A DNA stretch of 43,348 bases, taken from Bacteroidota bacterium. Lineage in GTDB: Bacteria; Bacteroidota; Bacteroidia; Chitinophagales; Chitinophagaceae. Where the stretch lies: positions 1-43,348 of the forward strand of contig JAEYQO010000116.1 of assembly GCA_023409975.1 (NCBI GenBank), read 5' to 3'. Below are positions 25,514 to 33,899 of this stretch, one piece after another. The first letter of the stretch is position 1. Each line of letters begins with the position of its first letter. The notes under the pieces were generated by a model. It did not search any database. It saw only the letters and a program-made list of their open reading frames with translations, and had not been told where the DNA came from. The position numbers and the translations under genes were made by a program.

Positions 25514-26704
25514 TTGAAGCTGCTTTTTTTAGCCAATCGGATACCGTACCCACCTTATCGGGGCGACAAACTGAAGATTTATAATCTTGCGAAACGACTT
25601 TCGCATAAACACGAGTTGTATTTACTCACCTTCACTGAGACTGAGGAAGACAAGCAGTACCGTGCACCCCTAGAAGAGGTTTTTAAGGAAGTACACCTGG
25701 TGCACCTGCCGAAATGGAAGTCTGCTCTTAATTGTGTCCAGGCACTATGGAGGAATCTCCCTGCTCAGATATTGTATTTCCAGTCAGTCGAAATGCAAAG
25801 GGCTGTAGATCGGTTGCTGCAAAAGCATTGTTTTGATGCGATTCATGTTCAGCACCTGAGAATGGCACCTTATTTATCACACCGATCCGACCTGCCGAGG
25901 ATCCTGGATCTGCCAGATGCTTTTTCGCTCTACTGGGAACGCAGAAAACAACTGAAGCGGGGCTTCGCTCAGTCCATCCTGGAGAATATGGAACAGCGGC
26001 GTCTGTTTCGTTTTGAATCTGTCCTGAAGAAATTCCAGTTGTCTTTGGTTTGCTCACAGGAAGATCTGGATTACCTCAAAAAGCATCACAATGCAGAGAA
26101 TATCAAATTGCTGCCAAATGGGGTCGATTTGAGTACTTTCCGCTTTCAGGATCATGATTATAGCCATAATCATACGCTGCTCTTTACAGGTAATATGGAT
26201 TATGCGCCCAACGTAGACGCCGTTATCTACTTCGCCGGGGAGATTCTCCCGATTATTCAGAAAAAGTTTCCGCAGACCAGGTTTGTTATTGCCGGTCAGC
26301 GTCCGGTTCCGAAGGTGCAGGAGCTGGCAGGGGAGCGGGTGGAAGTAACCGGATTTGTAAAGGATCTGGCAGCCGTTTATGATACAGCCAGCGTCGTTGT
26401 TGCGCCGCTTCGGTTTGGCGCAGGCACACAGAATAAAGTTCTTGAAGCAATGGCGATGGGAGTCCCCGTCGTTTGTTCCAATATAGGGTTTAAGGGATTA
26501 GGGATACAATCTGGTGAGGGAGCTATCATGCGAACGGATCCAACATCATTCGCTGAAGCGGTCTGCCAGCTACTGGAATCAGCAACCTACAGACAGGAAG
26601 TTGGTCAGAAAGGCCTGGAGGTTATTCGCTCTCGTTTTGACTGGGATGCCCTTGCCCTGCAACTTGAACAGTATCTTGTGGAGGTGAAGGAACTTGCGGA
26701 GTAG
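25514..26704 (+). CDS. Glycosyltransferase resembling the TIGR03087 (PEP-CTERM/EpsH-associated) type
   Basis: The 396-residue enzyme starts KLLFLANRIPYPPYRGDKLK, typical of a GT4-like group that includes TIGR03087. GT-B motifs follow: LLPNGVDLSTF, LLFTGNMDYAPNVDAVIYF, FVIAGQRPVPKVQEL and the donor region VVAPLRFGAGTQNKVLEAMAMGVPVV. No exosortase or PEP-CTERM gene is seen here, so only the enzyme class is supported. The start is TTG with no usable ATG nearby, 15 bases after ribBA. Its last 83 bases overlap the 3' end of the TamB-domain gene on the opposite strand. Confidence 0.88.
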   Translation: MKLLFLANRIPYPPYRGDKLKIYNLAKRLSHKHELYLLTFTETEEDKQYRAPLEEVFKEVHLVHLPKWKSALNCVQALWRNLPAQILYFQSVEMQRAVDRLLQKHCFDAIHVQHLRMAPYLSHRSDLPRILDLPDAFSLYWERRKQLKRGFAQSILENMEQRRLFRFESVLKKFQLSLVCSQEDLDYLKKHHNAENIKLLPNGVDLSTFRFQDHDYSHNHTLLFTGNMDYAPNVDAVIYFAGEILPIIQKKFPQTRFVIAGQRPVPKVQELAGERVEVTGFVKDLAAVYDTASVVVAPLRFGAGTQNKVLEAMAMGVPVVCSNIGFKGLGIQSGEGAIMRTDPTSFAEAVCQLLESATYRQEVGQKGLEVIRSRFDWDALALQLEQYLVEVKELAE

Positions 26705-29700
26705 TTCTGCGTCCTGTATCTGAAGGAACCCGCGGCGCTTGCGGAGCTTTGTGCCGGCCCAGGAATTCTCCGAGGTTATCGAAACTTCTCCGGTAAGATA
26801 TACCCAAGCCGCCACGCCAGATATTTCTATCGACCAGTACATCCCAGTTATTTGTCCTGAATGCATTGAGCCGCACCCTTCCATCTTCTGTAAGGAGATA
26901 CTGTACCCGGAAATCCCCTGCCAGATTGAGATTGCTGGTATTGGTATTCGTAGAAGTAGGCCGTCCCCAGTCGTAGGCGCTCCCAAGTTCCACCACCAGT
27001 CTGTCGTCGAACAGGTTCTTGCGAACACCAAACGATACCTCATTTCTGTTGATACCACTTGCTGCTGAGGAAGGGTCGCTAAGATTGTAGTTTTTATACT
27101 TTAGTTCTATCGACAGATCAGGATCACCCAGCAGCTTGTTTACGATATTGGTGAGCTGGGTAGAGGCTGTGCTGGAAAAGATATCACTGATGTTGTTGAT
27201 CGCGCCGGAACCCACGGTATTGGCTGTTGTTCCACCCCAACCTTCCTGAGGAATAAAAGTGCCCACGAGCAGTAAGGCGGCAACCTGGTCGAACAGGTCC
27301 CGGTCATTCAGGTTGATCTGTTTCAGTTTCTGATAGGCGAGCGCCCCTTCCCGCTTTTCTGCCAGATCGATTCCAAAGCTCAGTTTTGGCTCATTGAGGG
27401 AGCCGGCCATATGTAGCAGTACATGTACATCCTGCGCAGCTTTGGCGTCTCTCTCTTCGTTTGTTCCGCGAATCGATTCTTTCTCTCGTTCATTCAGCAG
27501 GTCGATCAGCCTCGCCCTTCGGGTATAAATAGCGTTGATATCGAGGTTGGTATTCGCAAGAGCACCATTGAAGGCAATGTTACTGCCAGAATTGATGATA
27601 AAGTTTCTCCTGAATGCGAGCTGCCTTAAGGTGAAAGTATAGTCCCCCTCTTCTATCTGGTAGTTGCCATACATCTTCATCTCATCGTCCGCTGGCATGT
27701 GGAGCTGAATAGTACCGTATCCGCGCGCATTGATCATATCCCCTGTTGAAGGATCCATCACAAGGGTCATCTCGGCAAGTGGATTCATTTCGGCATTGAT
27801 GGTCAGCGAAAATTTATTCCGTTTCTTTTGAATAAAATTTACCTCTTCCTCATCATAGTCTTTGAAACTTACATAACTGTAGGTATTGATGTCAGCAGTC
27901 GTTTTTACCGGAATGTATATGTGCGACCTGCCGGAGGGGGTAGCATTGATGGTCATCGAAACATCGTCCATAGTTCCGCTTACCGTCAGGGATTTTACAT
28001 TGGCCGTCAGGTTACCATAGAAATCGGAATTCTCATGTTCTTTCAGGTTTAGTACCTCAAAATCAGGTGCGGTAAGGCTAACCCTGTTGAAACGCATATT
28101 CCGGAATCGATCGTGTGCTATGCCTCCAGTGAGCTGAGCGATATTGTTTCTGGAATCATAGATGGCTATTTGCCCGAAATCGATGCCTGTGTTGGTAATC
28201 TGTAACCGGGCAAATGGAATTTTATAATAAGAACCCAGTATTGTCACTCTGGTAGCAGCAGTATTCAGGACTACGTCGCCCTGAACGTCAGGCTGCGCAG
28301 CAGATCCTCCAATGTTGATAGTGCCATTAAGCCGTCCGCTCATCTCACCCAGAAAGTCCGAAACCAGTGGAGCGATCCATGCGACTCTTGCTTCGTTGAA
28401 TGCAATGTAGCCGTTCAACTGTTGCATGCTGGTGGAGTCAAAAGACATACTGCCTGCAGTTCGAATGGAAGAAGCTCCCAGAAAAACACCAGACTGGGGA
28501 TCGAGCGTAATAATTTGTTTCCGGGCATCAAAGCTTCCGGCCAGGCGGATCGTGCCAATGAGCTCATCGCCGATGGTCACCTCAGTGGCATGTACGTTCC
28601 CTGTCAGGGTCAAGCCATTATAGAGGTGGTCAATACGGAAGAGTGCATCTACCTCACCGTCTGGCCGGTAGTCCGCAATCCCGGCCAGCTTTCCCAGCAT
28701 ATCTACATCCAGATTGTCGACCTCAGCTAACAGGCGCTGAGAAACTTTTTCGTCTTCAGTTCTGATCCTGATGGTCTGAGTGCCCGAAGTGAGCTGAAGA
28801 TTTCTGATCTGGAGAAAGTTCCTGGCAAAGATCACTTCGTTGCCAGATGGGATATTCCACTGATAATTATGAATAAAAAACTCTGAAGGTTGTAGTCGCA
28901 GATAAAGCGAGTCTCCGTGTGCGTACGCTTCTCCGTTGATATTGGAATTGCCGATATTATCGGGAGACTTCGTCTGGACACTGAAGCTCACCGAGTCATT
29001 ACCGATATGTGCTTCCAGGTCCATCGCGGCAGAGATCAGATCTTCGCCAAGCCCGATATTTTCGATCCTGGTTCTCAATGCCAGCTCCTGATAGTTCCCT
29101 GAGCCCCGCAACGCTGCATTCTTCAGGTGGATGTTTCCATAACTGCCAAAGGGGACGAATACGTTAAGTTCCAGATGCTGATTTTCGGTATTGATAGAGC
29201 CTTTTACCGTACTGTTGTTGAAGCCCTTCATTTCAGGAAGGAAGACGCCTAACAAGCTATCAATCTCGTCCGTCATCACTGAAAACGTAATCTCCTGCCT
29301 CGGTGCATATTGTGTAGGCGCATGTATATAATTGGGCATATACCCCGACAGGTAAAACTGAAGCGAGTGGTGCAGATTGGAGAGCTGGAAATTTCCGCTC
29401 AATTCAGCAGTCACTCCATTGGCGGCCACCGAAAGTAGTTTCAGGCCGTCAGCAGTGGTACTGTTGATATAGACCGAGTCAAGATCCAGCCTGTGAACAT
29501 TGCGGGTAACATCAATATTGTAAAGCTTGGCATAGCCAATGAAGTCATCAATAGTTGTTCCAACGAAATTCAGATCGAAGTCGCCCGAAGCTACAACGGA
29601 GTCGTTGGTAAGCTTTAGTTCCTGCAGGTCACTGTTCAGTAGATTACCTCTTGCGTCAATGTCCAGAATATCACCGTTGAAGTCAATGCTACCTGTGAAA

Positions 29701-31436
29701 GCAAGTGCAAGATTGGGGTCGTCAACCATCAGATTCCCATCGAATCTCCTTTGGGCAAGAATACCATGCGCACTTATTCCTGAGTATGGATAGCCATTTA
29801 CGTCAAATCGGCTGATCTCAGCATTGAGATTCATCCGGGCTACTTTCGGGTCGAATGCAGCCCCGCTGATCCCTGCCCGGAAACTGATCCTGCCCAGTTT
29901 AGATTGACGGAACAAAAGCCCTATGTCAAATCCACTGGAGGTCAGAGCTCCGGAATAGACGGCTGACTGGGGATTGAACCCGGGAATCTTCAGCTTCACA
30001 TTTGAATGTACAGTTCCCAGATTCGTGGTAAGCTGACCGTTGGCAGCAAAATGTTCAATGAAACCGGCGAAGTCGCCTTTATAATGTGCGTAGGTTAGCT
30101 TCTCAAACGCAATTGTTGCGTGCTGCCTCAGATGAGGTGCATACCTGAAAACTGTCTGGTTGGTAAGGAATATGTTTCCGTTCCTCAGATCAATAAAAGT
30201 AGAGTTAATGTCCGGTAATCCCGTCATGGCCAGATCTCCACTGATAGTTGTTTCGCCATCTGTGATGAATAGATCGTTACTTTTCAGTCGAGTTACCGTC
30301 CCCTCGATATGACCTGCGGCATTGATGACCGCCGGATATTTCTTCAATGCTGGTGCGAAAAAAGCTACATCTCTGGAGTCGATTCTCGAGTTGCTGATGT
30401 CCGCAACCATGACAACTTTGTTAATGTAGTCGGTGAAGTCAGGAAAGCGTTCATAATGCATTGCATAGTAATGCTGCAGCTTACTATTATTTGTTTCCAG
30501 ATAAAGATTATCAGCAATGGAGGCATTGGGTGAGACAGAGACGTCCGCACTCATTTTTTTGATCCTTACACCGCTGCGTTCCTGAGCCGCCAGCTGTTCA
30601 ATCTTACCGGTTAGTGTGTCGCCGGTTATTCGAATATTTTTTGCCCGTAGGTCGATACCGGTAATGTCCATGTGCTGAGGATCGAACTCCCCTTCATATG
30701 CTTCACGGTCGGGAGCAGAATTGAGATCGAAGCGATTGCCTGTAAGGTTCAGTTCAGTTACACGAACCGACCACAACCCCGGGTTGAAGGCCGTAGTATC
30801 GATAATACGCTCACGTGGAGGCTGAGGCGGTCGCCCTCCTTCATAGTCACTGATGGAAACCCGGGAGCCGGAAATATCTATGCTTTCAACCGCAACTAGT
30901 CTCTTTTTAAGGTCAAACTCATCGATATCGATGCTCACTTCACCAGCATCAATATTTAAATCACTGCCTACCCAGCCATCATTCATGTGGAAACGTACGT
31001 TTTCCAGTTCCAGTTTTTTCAGATCCAGTTCAAATGCGTTCTCTTTCTTTGTCGTATCGCGGGGTCCGGTATCAAAAGCATCAACTACAAACTGGTAGTT
31101 CCAGACGGCTGAGTCCGGGGTTCTGTAGAGATGGCCATAGGTATTCTTCAGGCCGAGGTAACGGACGACGGGTACTTCATTGCGAAGGATGAACCAGTCG
31201 GTAATTCTCACCCTGGCCTCTCCTGCATAAAGCAGCGTGTCGCCCTTCTGGTCGGCAACATATAGCCCTCTGATTAATAAGTGGTTGAGAAAGTCGACGC
31301 GTAGGTGGTCGATGCTCACTTTTGTCTCAAGCCTTTCAGACAGGTAGTCAGCAGCCTTGCGGGCAAGGAAATTCTGCACTGGTGTCAGATTGACCAAAAT
31401 GCCCGTAAAGATGATCAGCCCCAAAACTGTGAGCAA
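26622..31436 (-). CDS. Translocation/assembly module TamB-domain protein (AsmA-like lipid-transfer family)
   Basis: The 1604-residue protein has an N-terminal membrane anchor (LTVLGLIIFTGILVNL), AsmA-like entry motifs (LARKAADYLSERLETKVSI), a very long repetitive beta-strand body and the C-terminal TamB/DUF490 domain (GTIQLHMPADDEMKMYGNYQ, NTNLDINAIYTRRARL, AALLLVGTFIP, VSFGVRKNLFDDRLVVELGS). Such proteins bridge inner and outer membranes and take part in lipid transport or outer-membrane assembly. The TTG at 31436 is the only listed start, but the frame stays open to 31487 and encodes LRRTLNIFRN ahead of the anchor, so the true start may be upstream at a non-ATG codon (CTG at 31469). The Pro-rich last 40 or so residues extend antisense into the neighbouring gene. 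No tamA homologue is adjacent. Confidence 0.9.
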   Translation of the reverse strand: MLTVLGLIIFTGILVNLTPVQNFLARKAADYLSERLETKVSIDHLRVDFLNHLLIRGLYVADQKGDTLLYAGEARVRITDWFILRNEVPVVRYLGLKNTYGHLYRTPDSAVWNYQFVVDAFDTGPRDTTKKENAFELDLKKLELENVRFHMNDGWVGSDLNIDAGEVSIDIDEFDLKKRLVAVESIDISGSRVSISDYEGGRPPQPPRERIIDTTAFNPGLWSVRVTELNLTGNRFDLNSAPDREAYEGEFDPQHMDITGIDLRAKNIRITGDTLTGKIEQLAAQERSGVRIKKMSADVSVSPNASIADNLYLETNNSKLQHYYAMHYERFPDFTDYINKVVMVADISNSRIDSRDVAFFAPALKKYPAVINAAGHIEGTVTRLKSNDLFITDGETTISGDLAMTGLPDINSTFIDLRNGNIFLTNQTVFRYAPHLRQHATIAFEKLTYAHYKGDFAGFIEHFAANGQLTTNLGTVHSNVKLKIPGFNPQSAVYSGALTSSGFDIGLLFRQSKLGRISFRAGISGAAFDPKVARMNLNAEISRFDVNGYPYSGISAHGILAQRRFDGNLMVDDPNLALAFTGSIDFNGDILDIDARGNLLNSDLQELKLTNDSVVASGDFDLNFVGTTIDDFIGYAKLYNIDVTRNVHRLDLDSVYINSTTADGLKLLSVAANGVTAELSGNFQLSNLHHSLQFYLSGYMPNYIHAPTQYAPRQEITFSVMTDEIDSLLGVFLPEMKGFNNSTVKGSINTENQHLELNVFVPFGSYGNIHLKNAALRGSGNYQELALRTRIENIGLGEDLISAAMDLEAHIGNDSVSFSVQTKSPDNIGNSNINGEAYAHGDSLYLRLQPSEFFIHNYQWNIPSGNEVIFARNFLQIRNLQLTSGTQTIRIRTEDEKVSQRLLAEVDNLDVDMLGKLAGIADYRPDGEVDALFRIDHLYNGLTLTGNVHATEVTIGDELIGTIRLAGSFDARKQIITLDPQSGVFLGASSIRTAGSMSFDSTSMQQLNGYIAFNEARVAWIAPLVSDFLGEMSGRLNGTINIGGSAAQPDVQGDVVLNTAATRVTILGSYYKIPFARLQITNTGIDFGQIAIYDSRNNIAQLTGGIAHDRFRNMRFNRVSLTAPDFEVLNLKEHENSDFYGNLTANVKSLTVSGTMDDVSMTINATPSGRSHIYIPVKTTADINTYSYVSFKDYDEEEVNFIQKKRNKFSLTINAEMNPLAEMTLVMDPSTGDMINARGYGTIQLHMPADDEMKMYGNYQIEEGDYTFTLRQLAFRRNFIINSGSNIAFNGALANTNLDINAIYTRRARLIDLLNEREKESIRGTNEERDAKAAQDVHVLLHMAGSLNEPKLSFGIDLAEKREGALAYQKLKQINLNDRDLFDQVAALLLVGTFIPQEGWGGTTANTVGSGAINNISDIFSSTASTQLTNIVNKLLGDPDLSIELKYKNYNLSDPSSAASGINRNEVSFGVRKNLFDDRLVVELGSAYDWGRPTSTNTNTSNLNLAGDFRVQYLLTEDGRVRLNAFRTNNWDVLVDRNIWRGGLGISYRRSFDNLGEFLGRHKAPQAPRVPSDTGRRTTPQVPSPPQDTVQVAGQGHPSQNESE

Positions 31437-31496
31437 TAAGTTTCGGAATATGTTTAGCGTGCGTCGCAGTTGAAGTTCCTCTGTTGATTAGCCTTA

Positions 31497-31504
31497 CAAA
31501 AATA
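31497..31504 (-). promoter_or_regulatory. -7 box for the TamB-domain gene
   Basis: On the minus strand TATTTTTG matches TAnnTTTG; the upstream TTTG is not found. Transcription near 31490 would permit either proposed start codon. Confidence 0.4.
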
Positions 31505-31633
31505 GCTCCTGAACTTTACTTCTTATGGGAACATTTGTTAATGAACTCTTGTAAAACAGTATTTATCCTACTCTCTAAGGACAGTTTGAACAAACGATAG
31601 TATTTTCGACTTGCATTTCAATCCATCTTAAAA

Positions 31634-33757
31634 ATGAAATTTGCTACAATTTTTGCTTCGGCCTTTTTACTAACTATGTCAGCAAACGCACAAAAACCTG
31701 GCGCCTTTACCGGAAAATACCCTGAAACCGCTAAAGTCAACCAGGTGGATACTTTTTATGGAACCGTAGTCGCTGATCCCTATCGCTGGCTGGAAGATGA
31801 TCTTTCCGCAGAAACTGCAGACTGGGTTCGCCGCCAGAACGAGGTGACTTTTGCTTACCTCGACCAGATTCCATTCAGGGATAAAATCAGAGCCAGACTC
31901 ACAGAGCTCTGGAACTATGAGAAATTTTCCGCTCCTTTCCGTGAGGGCTCCTGGACCTATTTCTTCAAGAATGACGGGCTTCAGAACCAGGCAGTGCTTT
32001 ATCGCCAGAGAGAAGGAGGTCAGCCTGAGGTTTTCCTCGATCCTAATACGTTTTCGCCAGACGGGACAACATCATTGGCGGGTATAGATTTCTCAAAAGA
32101 CGGCTCATTGGCGGCATTTCAGGTTTCAGAAGGTGGGAGCGACTGGAGAAAGGTGATTATTATCAAAACAGATAATAAGCAACGCCTTGATGACACGCTA
32201 GTTGATGTGAAGTTCAGCGGTCTTTCCTGGAAGGGGAACGAAGGATTTTACTATAGCAGTTACGATAAGCCTAAAGAAGGCAGCCAGCTTTCCGGCAAAA
32301 CCCAGGAGCACAAACTTTATTACCACAAACTCGGTACGCCGCAGTCAGAAGATGTATTGGTGTTTGGCGGTGCGGCAACACCAAGGCGTTATGTCGGAGG
32401 CTATGTGACCGAAGATCAGAATTTCCTTGTAATATCCGCAGCCAATGCCACCTATGGCAATGAGCTGTATATTCAAAACCTGACCATGTCCAAAGCTCCG
32501 ATTATTCCGGTAGTAACCGGGTTTGAGCATGAGCAGGACGTGGTTTATTCCGACCAGGGAACATTATTCATACTTACCAACCAGGGGGCGCCAAACAGAA
32601 AACTGGTCACTGTCGATGCCGCCAATCCTGTGCCCGCAAACTGGAAGGTGCTTATTCCCCAAACGGATTTTCCGCTTACAGTTTCAACCTCAGGAGGCAA
32701 ACTATTCGCCAGGTATCTTAAAGATGCCGTATCAGAAGTGCGACAGTACAGTCTTGACGGAAAACTGGAGCGAACTATCGAGCTACCCGGCCTGGGAACG
32801 GCTTCAGGTTTCAGCGGGAAAAAAGAAGAGAAGGATCTGTACTACAGTTTCACTTCTTATGTATACCCGACAACAATCTTCCGGTACAAACTCTCTGATG
32901 GCAAGTCGGAATTATACAAGAAACCAGAAGTGAATTTCGATCCTGCTGCTTATGAAAGCAAACAGGTGTTTTATACCCAGAATGACGGAACTTCCATACC
33001 CATAATCATTACCTATAAGAAGGGGCTGAAACTGGATGGAAAGAATCCGACGATGTTGTATGGATACGGCGGTTTTAACGTGAGTCTGACACCTTCTTTT
33101 AGTATCAGTAATCTGGTATTTATGGAAAATGGCGGTGTTTACGCAGTGGCTAACATCCGGGGTGGCGGTGAATACGGAGATCAATGGCATGATCAGGGAA
33201 CAAAAATGCAGAAACAGAATGTATTCAATGATTTCATTGCTGCAGCAGAGTATCTGATAGAGCAGAAATATACTTCTTCAGAAAGACTGGCGATTTCCGG
33301 TGGTTCTAACGGCGGACTTCTGGTTGCCGCCTGTATGTTACAGCGCCCGGATCTGTTCCGCGTGGCATTTCCGGCTGTTGGCGTTCTCGATATGCTGCGT
33401 TATCATAAGTTTACTGCTGGTGCAGGCTGGGCCTATGATTATGGAACGGCAGATGATAATGTGGATATGTTCGGATATCTGTTGAAGTATTCTCCTGTCC
33501 ACAACCTGAAGAAGGGTGCCTGCTATCCATCTACTATGATCACGACCGCTGATCATGACGACAGAGTTGTTCCAGCTCATTCCTTCAAGTTTGCCGCAGC
33601 ACTCCAGGAAGCTCAGGGCTGCACCAACCCGGCGCTTATCAGGATTGAGACAAAGGCAGGGCATGGTGCCGGAAAACCGACTTCAATGATCATCGATGAG
33701 CAAACGGATAAATGGGCCTTTATGCTTTATAATATGGGCCTGACCTATAAGAGATAA
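31634..33757 (+). CDS. Secreted prolyl oligopeptidase, family S9A
   Basis: The 707-residue serine peptidase has a signal peptide (LTMSANAQ), then PETAKVNQVDTFYGTVVADP and YRWLEDD at the start of the mature chain, a seven-bladed propeller and a C-terminal alpha/beta-hydrolase domain. The catalytic residues are S558 in SGGSNGGLL, D643 in ADHDDRVVP and H677 in KAGHGAGKP, spaced as in prolyl oligopeptidase. YGYGGFNVSLTPSFS and ANIRGGGEYG are family signatures. It cleaves short peptides after proline, here probably in the periplasm. It is a single-gene unit with a strong terminator downstream. Confidence 0.96.
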   Translation: MKFATIFASAFLLTMSANAQKPGAFTGKYPETAKVNQVDTFYGTVVADPYRWLEDDLSAETADWVRRQNEVTFAYLDQIPFRDKIRARLTELWNYEKFSAPFREGSWTYFFKNDGLQNQAVLYRQREGGQPEVFLDPNTFSPDGTTSLAGIDFSKDGSLAAFQVSEGGSDWRKVIIIKTDNKQRLDDTLVDVKFSGLSWKGNEGFYYSSYDKPKEGSQLSGKTQEHKLYYHKLGTPQSEDVLVFGGAATPRRYVGGYVTEDQNFLVISAANATYGNELYIQNLTMSKAPIIPVVTGFEHEQDVVYSDQGTLFILTNQGAPNRKLVTVDAANPVPANWKVLIPQTDFPLTVSTSGGKLFARYLKDAVSEVRQYSLDGKLERTIELPGLGTASGFSGKKEEKDLYYSFTSYVYPTTIFRYKLSDGKSELYKKPEVNFDPAAYESKQVFYTQNDGTSIPIIITYKKGLKLDGKNPTMLYGYGGFNVSLTPSFSISNLVFMENGGVYAVANIRGGGEYGDQWHDQGTKMQKQNVFNDFIAAAEYLIEQKYTSSERLAISGGSNGGLLVAACMLQRPDLFRVAFPAVGVLDMLRYHKFTAGAGWAYDYGTADDNVDMFGYLLKYSPVHNLKKGACYPSTMITTADHDDRVVPAHSFKFAAALQEAQGCTNPALIRIETKAGHGAGKPTSMIIDEQTDKWAFMLYNMGLTYKR

Positions 33758-33777
33758 ATTTCCTTTTTTTCTGAATT

Positions 33778-33814
33778 AAAGGGGGGGACTTCAATTTTAG
33801 AAGTTCCCCCTTTT
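33778..33814. terminator. Long terminator hairpin after the peptidase gene
   Basis: The arms 33778-33792 and 33800-33814 form a 15-bp stem (AAAG7ACTTC against GAAGTTC5TTTT, with two G-T pairs) and an AATTTTA loop, ending in T. A short A tract on the other side could allow function in both directions. Confidence 0.85.
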
Positions 33815-33899
33815 GGTTCTAGTGGGAGAAGGCACGAAAACAACGCCTATTGCCGTTATAATGTATCTTTCGACGAGTTAGAAAGTTAAAAATCAAGGG

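Noticed and set aside
26739..31098. Multiple plus-strand frames opposite the TamB-domain gene
   Set aside because: All are shadows of a continuous 1604-codon gene with recognisable domains at both ends.
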